Assembly (NCBI RefSeq): GCF_000614125.1
Contig: NZ_BAKJ01000019.1
Location: 1 to 64,000 of the forward strand
Direction of reading: 5' to 3'
DNA length: 64,000 bases
Source: Bacteroides rodentium JCM 16496
Lineage (GTDB): Bacteria > Bacteroidota > Bacteroidia > Bacteroidales > Bacteroidaceae
Below the pieces are notes generated by a model. It saw only the letters and a program-made list of their open reading frames with translations, was not told where the DNA came from and made no database searches. Below, piece by piece: positions 43,420 through 52,394 of this stretch (its first letter is position 1; every line of letters begins with the position of its first letter). The position numbers and the translations under genes are program-made.

Positions 43420-43890
43420 TTATTCCGATTTGTAAAGCATATCCATCATTTCCTTTTCACTGAGCAGGCCCTCTATGTAAATCAAAGTGCCCACGGAGTC
43501 TTTTCCTATCTTGAAAATGATGTAGCGGTTCAGCTTCTTTCCATTGCGTTCCACCTCTTTCAGTTGGTAATAAGCGCTGCGCAGCACACCGCTTTCCATT
43601 ACTTCCTGCGCCTTCTTTGCGTTGTCTTGCTTGTCGTGTACAATGGCCTGCTGAATTTCCTGGCGATAGGGGGATACATTCTTGAACACAAGGCTCTTGT
43701 AGGTAGTCATGCGGTAAGATTTCAGGATGCTTCCGTTCAGTTCTACCCTGGTCACGTCCTTTTGTTCGCCATACTTGTTGAACAGGTCGGCTATTTGCAG
43801 TCCCTCTTGTGCATGTACAAAGGCTGGCAGGCAAATCAGCAGGGAAAAGAGGCACAGACTACGTATACAAATCAGTATAGATGTTTTCAT
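43420..43890 (-). CDS. Exported protein in the sigma-factor cluster
   Basis: This 156-residue protein has a signal peptide (to about residue 27, VHAQ). The mature part contains LQIADLFNKYGEQKDVTRVE and a strand-rich end (RYIIFKIGKDSVGTLIYIEG). It resembles small Bacteroidales periplasmic proteins that accompany ECF sigma/anti-sigma pairs; no catalytic motif. It follows the anti-sigma gene by 12 bases and precedes the barrel gene by 20 bases. Confidence 0.75.
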   Translation of the reverse strand: MKTSILICIRSLCLFSLLICLPAFVHAQEGLQIADLFNKYGEQKDVTRVELNGSILKSYRMTTYKSLVFKNVSPYRQEIQQAIVHDKQDNAKKAQEVMESGVLRSAYYQLKEVERNGKKLNRYIIFKIGKDSVGTLIYIEGLLSEKEMMDMLYKSE

Positions 43891-43902
43891 AACCTTGTTA
43901 TA

Positions 43903-44361
43903 TTAGTGTTGAAACAGTAAGTTGCTTAAATCTTCATCCGTGAAGCTGGCATTCTGCAGGGCTTCCAGTGCTTTGGCTTCCACCAGTTTCTCGTCTGTAT
44001 ACCGCTGGCCGTCGATGACGACATAATTTTCGGGAACACCGGAAAGCGGAAATATAATCTTGGCTACCCCGAGCAGCAGGAGCAATCCGGCGGCAATGCC
44101 GCTGACAGCATAGAATGTGCGATAGAGACGGGAAGGCTTCCGCTGTGCGGGCACTTCCTTTGCCGATTCTGTTGTTACGGTTGTTTCCTCTGTCGGTTCC
44201 GTCATTGAGGTTGCTTCCCGGTTCAGATAAGCGAATAGGGGGCGGTACGTTTGCAGGTGCTCCGGCACTTCCTCTTCGGTAAAGAAACGGCGCAACCGGC
44301 GTTCTTCTTCGCAGGAGGTTTCCCCTTCGAAATATTTGTCCAGCAGTTCATCTATCTTCAT
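43903..44361 (-). CDS. Probable anti-sigma factor
   Basis: This 152-residue protein has a cytoplasmic N-terminal part starting MKIDELLDKYFEGETSCEEE (the pattern common to Bacteroidetes anti-sigma proteins), a transmembrane helix near residues 88-105 (IAAGLLLLLGVAKIIFPL) and a short periplasmic tail. It overlaps the sigma gene by 4 bases (ATGA), so it is translationally coupled to it. It probably binds the sigma factor at the membrane and frees it on an envelope signal. Confidence 0.82.
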   Translation of the reverse strand: MKIDELLDKYFEGETSCEEERRLRRFFTEEEVPEHLQTYRPLFAYLNREATSMTEPTEETTVTTESAKEVPAQRKPSRLYRTFYAVSGIAAGLLLLLGVAKIIFPLSGVPENYVVIDGQRYTDEKLVEAKALEALQNASFTDEDLSNLLFQH

Positions 44362-44882
44362 GGCTCATTTCTCCTTTCTTTTCTTTCTTGTATGGTTCGC
44401 AGGTAAACGTCTCTCACTTTCTTCCGGGCTCTTGACAGATTGCTGCGGATGGCTTCCGGTCCGCATCCCGTGATTTCGGCGATTTCGTCCGTTTCGTATC
44501 CTTCGATGTCCTTCATCTGCATGATGGTGCGTTGAAGATTGGGCAACGAGTGGATGATTTCGTGCATCAGACGGATTTCATCTTTGATTTCCAACAGCCG
44601 TTCCGGTGTTCCGGTGGGGGATGCCGCCTGCACAATGTCGAGAGATAGGTTGTCGTTGCGTTTGCAGCGCCACATATCTATACAGATGTTGTGCGTCAAC
44701 GTCATGGCAAATGCTTCGATGCTCCGGTATTGCTCCAGTTCAAGCCTTTTGTTCCATAGCCTGAGCAGCACCTCCTGGACGGCATCTTCTGCATCCTCCG
44801 GTTCGTCGGTCAACTTCCGTGCGTAGTTCAGCAACTTGGCACGGAGGGGAAGAACGGTTATTTTGAATTCTTTGAGTTCCAT
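44358..44882 (-). CDS. ECF-family RNA polymerase sigma factor
   Basis: This 174-residue protein has region 2 (LLNYARKLTDEPEDAEDAVQ with EVLLRLW) and region 4 (LPNLQRTIMQMKDIEGYETDEIAEITGCGP with an HTH) of ECF sigma factors. It starts a four-gene - strand cluster (sigma, anti-sigma, exported protein, outer-membrane barrel), the usual layout of cell-surface signalling in Bacteroides. No SusC/D-type receptor is adjacent, so the signal is not clear. Confidence 0.92.
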   Translation of the reverse strand: MELKEFKITVLPLRAKLLNYARKLTDEPEDAEDAVQEVLLRLWNKRLELEQYRSIEAFAMTLTHNICIDMWRCKRNDNLSLDIVQAASPTGTPERLLEIKDEIRLMHEIIHSLPNLQRTIMQMKDIEGYETDEIAEITGCGPEAIRSNLSRARKKVRDVYLRTIQERKERRNEP

Positions 44883-44947
44883 TTACACAGATAAGACGAA
44901 TGGGAAATACAAACGTGACATTGATAAGTGAAAAAAGTCAGAATAAA

Positions 44948-44980
44948 AAAAGGGACTTACTAAAATTAGCAGTCCCTTTT
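44948..44980 (-). terminator. Terminator of the rubrerythrin gene
   Basis: AAAAGGGACT and AGTCCCTTTT (10 pairs) enclose a 13-base loop, 27 bases after the stop, with T-rich sequence outside on the - strand. Confidence 0.9.
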
Positions 44981-45006
44981 CATCACATTACTCTAAAAGT
45001 ATCGGA

Positions 45007-45564
45007 TTATTTCTTGAAATAGCGGTTGTACAGACCTTCGAAACCTTTACCGTGACGAGCCTCGTCCTTAGCCATTTCGTGAACGGTATCATGGATAGCG
45101 TCGAGGTTCAAAGCCTTAGCGCGAGTGGCGATACGCTTCTTGTCTTCGCAAGCACCAGATTCAGCGTTCATTCTCTTTTCGAGGTTAGTCTTGGTGTCCC
45201 ATACGCAGTCACCCAGCAATTCAGCGAATTTAGCAGCGTGTTCTGCTTCTTCCCAAGCGTAACGCTTGAAAGCTTCTGCAACTTCGGGATAGCCTTCACG
45301 GTCGGCCTGGCGGCTCATTGCCAAGTACATACCAACTTCTGTACATTCGCCCATGAAGTGGTTGTTCAGGTCCTTAATCATTTCGTCGTCGCAACCTTTG
45401 GCTACGCCGATAACATGTTCGTCGGCAAATACCAACGGACCGTCAGCTGTTGCTTCTTCAACTTCTACGAACTTGCTTGCGGGAGCTTTACACAACGGGC
45501 ATTTTTCGGGAGCTGCATCACCTTCGTATACGTAACCGCATACTGTACATCTAAATTTTTTCAT
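45007..45564 (-). CDS. Reverse rubrerythrin, peroxide-reducing
   Basis: This 185-residue protein has its rubredoxin-like domain first ([10 protein letters not shown] and CPLCKAPAS with two CxxC, residues 6-27) and a ferritin-like diiron domain after it. Glu and His ligands are in [18 protein letters not shown] and [12 protein letters not shown]. This order is that of reverse rubrerythrins, which reduce H2O2 with NAD(P)H-derived electrons in anaerobes. It lies downstream of the PerR-like gene on the same strand, a typical peroxide regulon pair. The start [10 protein letters not shown] is certain. Confidence 0.93.
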   Translation of the reverse strand: MKKFRCTVCGYVYEGDAAPEKCPLCKAPASKFVEVEEATADGPLVFADEHVIGVAKGCDDEMIKDLNNHFMGECTEVGMYLAMSRQADREGYPEVAEAFKRYAWEEAEHAAKFAELLGDCVWDTKTNLEKRMNAESGACEDKKRIATRAKALNLDAIHDTVHEMAKDEARHGKGFEGLYNRYFKK

Positions 45565-45590
45565 TTTCTCTCAGATTTTAATTAGTTGAA

Positions 45591-46025
45591 TTAGTTATTC
45601 TTTGTTGTTCTTAAACGTTCTTCTTCTATGCAATGTTTACAGATTCCTTTATAATAGTAGTGGATTTCCTGCACATCGTGTCCGCCCATATCCATGTCTA
45701 CCACTTTCTTGATGTTGTTGTTGCACATCAAGTCATAAATCTTTCCGCAACGTTTGCACAAGAAATGGCCGTGCGGACTGGTATCGGCGTCATAACATGT
45801 ATTACGCTCGTCGATAGTCAGGGTCTGTGCGGCACCTTGCTCACTCAGTAGTTTCAAGGTGTTGTATACCGTTGTCTTGGACAGTGTCGGTATAGAGGGA
45901 GACAATGCCGTATATATTTCATCCACCGTGGGATGCGTACGATGCTCCATCAGGTAGTTCATAATGGCTATGCGCTGCACTGAAGGCTTAATGTTATGAT
46001 TCTGCAACCGTTTTACTACATCCAT
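45591..46025 (-). CDS. Fur-family repressor, probably PerR
   Basis: This 144-residue protein has an N-terminal winged helix (PTLSKTTVYNTLKLLSEQG), a metal-site segment (HGHFLCKRCGKIYDL) and a second Cys pair (CKHC), which together form the structural zinc site with His ligands. The sequence is closer to PerR than to Fur, and the rubrerythrin gene 26 bases downstream fits a peroxide sensor. The gene has a near-perfect Bacteroides promoter. It likely represses itself and rubrerythrin. Confidence 0.9.
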   Translation of the reverse strand: MDVVKRLQNHNIKPSVQRIAIMNYLMEHRTHPTVDEIYTALSPSIPTLSKTTVYNTLKLLSEQGAAQTLTIDERNTCYDADTSPHGHFLCKRCGKIYDLMCNNNIKKVVDMDMGGHDVQEIHYYYKGICKHCIEEERLRTTKNN

Positions 46026-46072
46026 ATCATCAGATATTCAAACTTGTAATTATTACATTTTTAATTCTTTTG

Positions 46073-46103
46073 CAAAGGTAACAAGTTCCTATAATTCTCC
46101 AAA
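46073..46103 (-). promoter_or_regulatory. Promoter of the PerR-like gene
   Basis: On the - strand TTTG (46100-46103), a 19-base spacer and TACCTTTG (46073-46080) match the Bacteroides consensus exactly. A PerR box may overlap it, but I cannot identify one with certainty. Confidence 0.8.
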
Positions 46104-46260
46104 AGATTTCCGGAATATTTTTAGCTGCAATCATTAAAAATGTTTGTGTGCTTCTTGTTCTTGCGGGTAAATTGCCGTATTTCTGTCACAAAGTGAAGAT
46201 AGGCTGCATCTTAACAGAACTTTTTTGTGCAAGCATGAAAGTTCTGTATTTGGTTTGCAC

Positions 46261-46268
46261 TATCTTTG
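46261..46268 (+). promoter_or_regulatory. Predicted promoter of nadE
   Basis: TATCTTTG (followed by C) matches the -7 element and is 27 bases before the start codon at 46295. A -33 box is not clear. Confidence 0.6.
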
Positions 46269-46294
46269 CATCGAATAAATAATATAGCATCCTT

Positions 46295-48217
46295 ATGAAT
46301 TACGGATATGTAAAAGTAGCGGCGGCTGTGCCCCGTGTCAAGGTGGCTGACTGTAAGTTCAATGCCTCAGAGATTGAAAAAGAGATTATTATAGCCGACG
46401 GGAAAGGTGTGCAAATCATCGCTTTTCCGGAGTTGTGCATTACCGGATATACTTGTGGCGACCTCTTTGCCCAGCAACTTCTGCTTGAAGAGGCGGAAAT
46501 GGGCTGATACAGATTCTGAACAATACGCGCCAGATGGATATCATCTCGATATTGGGCATGCCCGTTGCACTGAACGGTGTGTTGCTGAATGCGGCGGTTG
46601 TCATTCAGAAGGGGCGAGTGCTGGGCGTTGTCCCGAAGACTTATCTTCCCAATTATAAGGAGTTTTATGAGAAGCGCTGGTTTACTTCCGCATGTGATGT
46701 GGCGGAAAACAGTGTGCGCCTTTGCGGGCAGATTATTCCGATGGGGAGAGACCTGCTGTTCGAAACGGCGGATACCACTTTCGGAGTGGAGATATGCGAG
46801 GATTTGTGGGCCCCCATACCGCCCAGTTCCACGCTGGCACTGCAAGGTGCGGAAATCTTGTTCAATCTTTCGGCCGACAATGAAGGTATCGGCAAGCACA
46901 ATTATCTGCGCTCGCTTATCAGCCAGCAGTCGGCACGGTGCATTGCGGGCTATGTGTTCAGTTCATGCGGTTTTGGAGAATCCACTACGGATGTGGTGTT
47001 TGCCGGCAACGGACTGATTTATGAGAACGGGACTCTGCTGGCGGCAAACGAACGTTTCTCCTTTGAAGGGCAGGTGGTCATCAGTGAAATTGATGTGGAG
47101 CACTTGCGTACGGAGCGCCGGGTGAATACGACCTTCGCGGCTTGCCATGCAAATTGTGTCTCGGACCTTCCGGTACGAATCTCTACGGAGTATGCTGGCA
47201 GCAGGGATTTGAACCTGACACGTATTTTTGAACCGCATCCATTTGTTCCGCAGGGGATAGCGCTGGACGAACGCTGTGAGGAGGTATTCTCCATCCAGGT
47301 GTCCGGACTGGCGCAACGTCTGGTGCATACTAAAGCGAAGAGTGCCGTTATCGGCATTTCGGGCGGACTGGACTCTACGCTGGCGCTGCTGGTTTGCGTA
47401 AAGACTTTTGATAAGTTGGGATGGTCCCGCCAGCATTGTCGGTGTCACCATGCCGGGATTCGGAACGACCGACCGTACTTACACGAATGCCATCGACCTG
47501 ATGAACTCCCTTGGTGTAACTGTCCGCGAAGTCAGTATCAAGGAGGCCTGCATACAGCATTTCAAGGACATCGACCATGATGTCCATGTGCACGACGTGG
47601 TTTACGAGAATGCGCAGGCACGGGAGCGCACCCAAATCCTGATGGATATTGCCAATCAGACGTGGGGAATGGTTGTCGGTACGGGCGACCTTTCGGAGCT
47701 GGCTTTAGGATGGGCCACTTACAACGGTGACCACATGTCGATGTACGGTGTGAATGCCAGTGTCCCCAAGACTCTGGTGAAGCACTTGGTGAAATGGGTG
47801 GCGGAGCACGACATAGACGATGCTTCACGTGCTACCTTGCTCGATATTGTGGATACTCCCATCAGTCCGGAACTGATTCCGGCAGATGAGAACGGTAATA
47901 TCCGGCAGATTACCGAGGACTTGGTGGGTCCGTATGAGCTTCACGACTTCTTCCTTTATTACTTCCTGCGCTGCGGTTTCCGTCCTTCCAAGATATTCTT
48001 CCTGGCAGCACGCACATTCAAGGGGATGTATGATGAAGAAACCATCAAAAAATGGTTGCAGACTTTCTGCCGCCGTTTCTTCAACCAGCAGTTCAAGCGT
48101 TCCTGCTTGCCGGATGGTCCGAAGGTGGGCAGTATCTCTCTGAGTCCGCGCGGCGATTGGAGAATGCCGAGCGATGCTTCGTCGGAGATGTGGCTAAGGG
48201 AGGTGGAAGGACTCTAA
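46295..48217 (+). CDS. nadE: Glutamine-dependent NAD+ synthetase (two frame breaks)
   Basis: This two-domain enzyme makes NAD+ from nicotinate adenine dinucleotide with glutamine. The N-terminal glutaminase (nitrilase fold) has the triad Glu in FPELCITGY, Lys in [11 protein letters not shown] and Cys in VEICEDLW. The C-terminal synthetase has the P-loop SGGLDST. Frame breaks lie at 46501-46503 (GAAATGGGCTG lacks one G) and near 47435 (about two bases missing before ATTGTCGGTGTCACC). Across the breaks the protein is about 641 residues, the usual size. This is an essential gene, so the breaks are probably sequence errors. Confidence 0.93.
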
Positions 48218-48275
48218 TTCTTTACTTCGGGCATGCCGTAATATTGATATGGGTATTTGATGACTGCATCTTGTT

Positions 48276-48421
48276 TGCATTCTCGCTGCATGTGTTTTGC
48301 AGTACCACTGCAAACGTGTTGCAGTATCACTGCACAACCGTTACAGTTGTACTGCATAACTGTTGCAGCGCCACTGCAACGGCTTTGCAGTGGCACTGCA
48401 AAATGTATGCAGGACTTTGCA
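48276..48421. repeat. Array of palindromes with 22-base period
   Basis: Five short palindromes of the type TTGCAGT-N3-ACTGCAA have centres at 48305, 48327, 48349, 48371 and 48393, exactly 22 bases apart. Degenerate units are at 48283 and about 48415. The stems are conserved with compensating changes (for example GTTGCAG / CTGCAAC in unit four), and the 3-5 base loops vary. The array fills the gap between the 3' ends of nadE and the solute-binding gene. A 60-codon frame crosses it but has no coding features. Confidence 0.9.
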
Positions 48422-48489
48422 GTAATAAGATGTTGATTAATAACTGGTTGTAAAAGCAGGGATATGCTGCGTGTATGGAAAAGTGCAGC

Positions 48490-49320
48490 TTAGTTTCGTT
48501 TCCCGTAGTATCGTTTGTAGATTTTCTTGTATTCCTTTCCCTTTTTGAAACTATCCAGCCATGTGTTGAGGCTGTCCAGCAGGATAGGGGACTGTTTGCT
48601 TACCCCCCAGGAATAGAATTGCGTGAAGCTGATGGCGGTATTGATGTCTATTTGAGGAATACTGTCGGCTGCGGTACGGGCAATGCTTTCGTCGCATACG
48701 GCATAGTCGATGTCTCCGTGGGCTACCAAGGCAATCAGTTGTTCGGAACCGTACTTCTCTATCTCCTCAACGTAGATGGTGTCGCCTATCTCATTTCCCA
48801 GGTTGCGGATGCGTAGTATGGAAGGGGAGCCTTTCACTACGTGCAGTGTCTTTCCGGCCAGGTCCAGTTGGCTTTTGATGAATAATGACGAGTCGGAAAT
48901 ATTCTCGAGCTTGCGTTGCACCAGCACTTGCTTGTTCAGCACAATAGGGGTGGTAAGCAGCAAGGAGTCTTTCAGCTCGCTGGTGGCGAGGATGCCGTAG
49001 GCAATCACGTCATATTGCCCGTCGGCCAGGCCTTCCAGCCGCTTGTTGAAGCTCATTTCCGGTGATATGGCCGCTTGCAGTCCGTGGTCGTGTGCAAAAG
49101 CTTCTATCAGCTCGTAGTGGAAACCGGACAAGGTGTCATCGTCCACATAGAAGCTGATGGAGTTGTATTCCGTCGAAGCATGTATGATGCCTTCGGCGGC
49201 TATCTCGGCATAATCGCGCGGATGACCTTTCGGTTTCTCTTCTTTCTTGATGAGATAGTGGGCTATGAGAGCCGCTGCAATTCCCAGAAGTGCGTATTTG
49301 AGCAGTCTGCTTTTCGTCAT
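48490..49320 (-). CDS. Periplasmic solute-binding protein (SBP family 3 type)
   Basis: This 276-residue protein has an N-terminal membrane anchor (residues 7-25, LKYALLGIAAALIAHYLI) and a family-3 binding-protein fold: GFHYELIEAFAHDHGL, the segment YDVIAYGILATSE and GDIDYAVCDESIA. It resembles the N-terminal half of MltF, which carries such a domain fused to a lytic transglycosylase, but the catalytic domain is missing here. It follows the porin gene by 11 bases, so a shared transcript is likely. Ligand unknown. Confidence 0.78.
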   Translation of the reverse strand: MTKSRLLKYALLGIAAALIAHYLIKKEEKPKGHPRDYAEIAAEGIIHASTEYNSISFYVDDDTLSGFHYELIEAFAHDHGLQAAISPEMSFNKRLEGLADGQYDVIAYGILATSELKDSLLLTTPIVLNKQVLVQRKLENISDSSLFIKSQLDLAGKTLHVVKGSPSILRIRNLGNEIGDTIYVEEIEKYGSEQLIALVAHGDIDYAVCDESIARTAADSIPQIDINTAISFTQFYSWGVSKQSPILLDSLNTWLDSFKKGKEYKKIYKRYYGKRN

Positions 49321-49331
49321 ACAGTCATCTG

Positions 49332-51542
49332 TTAGTCATAGAAATTCCATGAGACGCCAATTTTGAACAAGCGCGGATTGATGGGGTAGTGCGGCACCAG
49401 GAAGGAATTGGCGCTTCCCATACCCGCGTTGACGTGATACATCATGGCAAAGATACGTGTCCGCTTCAAGTGCAGGTTGGCATATACGTTTACGATGGGA
49501 TAGCCGCCTATTTCCACCTGGTCGTCCGTAGGTTGCAGATGGAACTGCTGGATGCCGGGGGCGTATGCCGGTGCGTTGTACTTGGTGAAGTAACGGACAT
49601 CGGCACCCAACTGGACGGTCAGCACCTTTTTGGCCAGCTTGGTCAGTATGTAGAAGTTGTGGTAGAGCGAGAGTTGGGGCAATGGAAGTACTGTTTCATT
49701 GCTCGTCTTCTGCCAGGTCACCTCGTTGTCCAGGTGGAAGACACCAAGGCGGAAGTCTTGTTTCAGCGTGGCAGACAGCACTTGTATGTTGCCTCCGTTC
49801 TGTTCGGGCAGGGCGCTTTGGTTGAAGTAAGTGTAGTTCTTGATGTTCTCTACCCCGGCACGGAGGTTGGTTCCCCAATGGGCGATGTTCAGCTCGCCTT
49901 CCACACGCGTACGGAATTCCTTGTCCATGTTGTCATTGTCCCAGTTGTAGTGGTTGGAGTGATAATGACGCATATAGAAGGAAGGAAGCGTGTTGCTCAC
50001 ATAACCGCGGGCGTAGAAGTTCACCGTATCTTTCCATAGACGGAAGTTCAGGTCCAGATTGGCGTTGACACGGAACTGCCCGATGGCTTTGTCTACCAAC
50101 CCCACTTCACCGTTTACGTTGTAGTGCAGCAGTTTGCCTTCGCGCTTGGCGAGTTCGCCACCCAGGAAGATTTCCTGCTCGGTGTAGCGGATGCGGCGCA
50201 TGTCGGTAAGCGTGTCCGTGTTCATCAGGTCGTACCGGCTGAACTTGTGCGAGATATAGGCCGTAAGTCCGGCTTTGGCGTATTTGTTGAAACCTTCCAG
50301 CAAGGCTATGCCGAACACGTTCTTCACGCTGAATGCCGTGGTGGAGTCGTTGCTGAACCCATTATACAGCTTGGGTTCGTCGGGGAAGAATCCTTCAGGT
50401 TCCCTTCCCGAACGGAATTGGTGCCGCGACCGCTCTACTTTCAGTGTATGGATAAAGCTGGTGACGGGTACGAACTCCTCTTCGAAAAGTGAGTCGTTGA
50501 CGGCGGCAGGGGCTGGCGGCAGGCTGTCGTTGGCGGCTGCAAGTGTGCTGACCGATTTTGATGCTATGCTGTCGTTTGGCAATGCTATGTCATTGTTCGA
50601 AGCGGATATTTCGGCTTCAGAGGACGGGGAGGATGAGACTTTGGGTGCGGATACCGTCGGTTTGCCTTCTTGTGTGTTCCGTACTCTCCGCGTAAAACCA
50701 AGACGATAGCGCTGTGTCAGATAGATATAAAAATCCTTGTTACGGTTGGAAGTCTGTTCCAGTTTCACCGGGATGGTGGTCGATTCATACTCTTTCTTTC
50801 CGCCGGACATGTTTTCGGGGCGGGTGATGTATTGGTCGTCGGCAATTCCGCCGTTTTCGTTCATCTTCAGGAAAAAGTTGTTGTAGACTGCTTGTACCTG
50901 ATATTTCTCGCCAATATAGCTGCCAAACACTCCTGCATTGAAATGCGAGGTGGACTGGTTCTGGTAGTAACCGCGTCCGTACAGATAGTCGATGTTAAAG
51001 CCAAATGCCAACTGCTTGTTGACGTTGACGGAGAAGTAGGACTTGAAGCGTTCTTCACCGTTCACTTTGTTGCCGGCCTTGTAGTAGGTAAGATTGGTGT
51101 AAGGCACGTTGCTGTTGGTGAAAAGCACCTGGTCGGGACGTGTGAAAAAACTGGAGAAGGGAGCCATGAAGATGGTAGGTTCGCTTTCCTCCCGTTCGAA
51201 GAACAGACGTGAGAGACGTGGAGAACCTAAATTTCCCAAGTAGTTGTAGTGGCCGAACATTCCTTCCACCAGGTTGGTGCTCTGGAAGTTGAGGCTGGCT
51301 GTGTCGGCAGGTATGATGGTACGGTTGCCCAGTGTCTCACTTAGTTTCCACATGTAAAGCTTGGGCGGAAGACTTTGAATTTCAGTATTGGTACTGTCTT
51401 CCAGATTGTCCGGCTGGGTATTCGGGTCAATCTGGTTACCGAACCGGTCGCGATTGTTCATCGGGTTCAAGGTGTTCTGCGCCATCGCCCCCCATATCCC
51501 TATAACGGACAGAAATATATATGTCAGTACAATTCGTCTCAT
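49332..51542 (-). CDS. Putative porin (large outer-membrane barrel)
   Basis: The start ATG 51542 (MRRIVLTYIFLSVIGIWG) gives a signal peptide ending at AMAQ. The product of about 736 residues has a large number of amphipathic strands ending in aromatic residues and terminates in VSWNFYD, typical of the Bacteroidetes putative porin family. A Ser/Ala/Pro-rich disordered insert (about 50 residues) lies near the middle. An upstream TTG start is rejected because it lies in the predicted promoter. Confidence 0.82.
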   Translation of the reverse strand: MRRIVLTYIFLSVIGIWGAMAQNTLNPMNNRDRFGNQIDPNTQPDNLEDSTNTEIQSLPPKLYMWKLSETLGNRTIIPADTASLNFQSTNLVEGMFGHYNYLGNLGSPRLSRLFFEREESEPTIFMAPFSSFFTRPDQVLFTNSNVPYTNLTYYKAGNKVNGEERFKSYFSVNVNKQLAFGFNIDYLYGRGYYQNQSTSHFNAGVFGSYIGEKYQVQAVYNNFFLKMNENGGIADDQYITRPENMSGGKKEYESTTIPVKLEQTSNRNKDFYIYLTQRYRLGFTRRVRNTQEGKPTVSAPKVSSSPSSEAEISASNNDIALPNDSIASKSVSTLAAANDSLPPAPAAVNDSLFEEEFVPVTSFIHTLKVERSRHQFRSGREPEGFFPDEPKLYNGFSNDSTTAFSVKNVFGIALLEGFNKYAKAGLTAYISHKFSRYDLMNTDTLTDMRRIRYTEQEIFLGGELAKREGKLLHYNVNGEVGLVDKAIGQFRVNANLDLNFRLWKDTVNFYARGYVSNTLPSFYMRHYHSNHYNWDNDNMDKEFRTRVEGELNIAHWGTNLRAGVENIKNYTYFNQSALPEQNGGNIQVLSATLKQDFRLGVFHLDNEVTWQKTSNETVLPLPQLSLYHNFYILTKLAKKVLTVQLGADVRYFTKYNAPAYAPGIQQFHLQPTDDQVEIGGYPIVNVYANLHLKRTRIFAMMYHVNAGMGSANSFLVPHYPINPRLFKIGVSWNFYD

Positions 51543-51551
51543 AATTAGGCG

Positions 51552-51559
51552 CAAAGATA
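51552..51559 (-). promoter_or_regulatory. Predicted promoter of the porin gene, near-leaderless
   Basis: On the - strand TATCTTTG (followed by C) matches TAnnTTTG. Only about nine bases separate it from the ATG at 51542, so a normal start point would leave a leader of a few bases at most. Confidence 0.4.
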
Positions 51560-51690
51560 CAATAAAAAATTATTTGCTTACTGAATTCAGCCTTTTTTGC
51601 TTCTTTTAAACTGTCTTGTTTTCTATTTTGTTCTATACTGCTTCCGGTTCTCTGCCCTTGAATCCATGCTTTTTCCGGCTTGAAATGAAA

Positions 51691-51726
51691 TAAGCCCTTG
51701 CAATAAATCAATATCACAAGGGCTTA
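51691..51726 (-). terminator. Terminator of the 2-oxoacid oxidoreductase operon
   Basis: TAAGCCCTTG and CAAGGGCTTA (10 pairs) enclose a 16-base loop, followed by a T-rich run on the - strand; 72 bases after the stop of the last gene. Confidence 0.85.
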
Positions 51727-51797
51727 TCCGTTTTCCTTTATCTCTTATTCTGGCGTAAAGTTCCTCCTCATTATGGGAAGTGGCTTTACATAGCCTT

Positions 51798-52343
51798 TCA
51801 TTTCATTTCCTGAATAAGTTCCATTCCTTTCTTGATAGCTTCTTCGTTCATCGGTATCAAGTGGTGGTGGCGTTCGGGCAGTGTCTTCTTCAATCCTCTG
51901 AGTACACTGTCCAGTGTAACCATCGGCTTGATTTTCAATAATCCACCCAATACAATCATGTTGAATGCCTTGGCGTTGTTCATTTCATTGGCGGCATCCA
52001 TGGCGTTGATGCGATAGACGTGGATGTCCTTGCGTGTCGGCGGGTTGATGATGCCGTAACCGTCGTAGATAAGTACGCCTCCGGGTTTTACCTTGCTTTC
52101 GAATTTCTCCAGTGACGGCTGGTTCAGGATGATGGCGGCATCGTACTTGCTCAAGATGGGTGAGGATATTTTCTCGTCACTCACGATGACTGTCACGTTA
52201 GCCGTGCCACCGCGCTGTTCCGGTCCGTAAGCCGGCATCCAAGTTACCTCTTTGCCTTCCATCAGTCCGGAGTAGGCAAGAATCTTTCCCATGGACAATA
52301 CGCCTTGTCCGCCGAAGCCTGCTATAATGATTTCTTCTTTCAT
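51798..52343 (-). CDS. 2-oxoacid:ferredoxin oxidoreductase, gamma subunit
   Basis: This 181-residue protein starts MKEEIIIAGFGGQGVLSMGK with the Gly-rich motif of gamma subunits and contains the conserved MPAYGPEQRGGTANV segment. It is the last gene of the operon TPR, ferredoxin, alpha, small membrane protein, beta, gamma. The complex probably converts 2-oxoglutarate or another 2-oxoacid to the acyl-CoA with reduced ferredoxin; the subunit set with a ferredoxin is close to KOR/VOR-type enzymes. Substrate specificity cannot be read from the sequence alone. Confidence 0.9.
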   Translation of the reverse strand: MKEEIIIAGFGGQGVLSMGKILAYSGLMEGKEVTWMPAYGPEQRGGTANVTVIVSDEKISSPILSKYDAAIILNQPSLEKFESKVKPGGVLIYDGYGIINPPTRKDIHVYRINAMDAANEMNNAKAFNMIVLGGLLKIKPMVTLDSVLRGLKKTLPERHHHLIPMNEEAIKKGMELIQEMK

Positions 52344-52394
52344 TGATTTAATGTGCTAATGGTTAATGAATGTGTGCAACTGTAATGATGCACA

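Noticed and set aside
44245-44254. GTACGTTTGC, a match to the GTANNTTTGC core I recall for CTnDOT-type integration sites
   Set aside because: It lies inside the anti-sigma coding sequence, far from the element end, and such a short pattern is expected by chance.
46295-48217. nadE, pfp and other broken frames as true pseudogenes
   Set aside because: Both halves of each are fully conserved, most breaks are explained by one missing base, often in a run, and several genes are essential.
48214-48396. Small - strand frame across the 22-base-period array
   Set aside because: Its sequence only reflects the palindromic repeats; repeat conservation is at DNA/RNA level.
48276-48421. Possible CRISPR array
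   Set aside because: Units are palindromes directly abutting each other with no unique spacers, and no cas genes are present. The same applies to 61258-61358.
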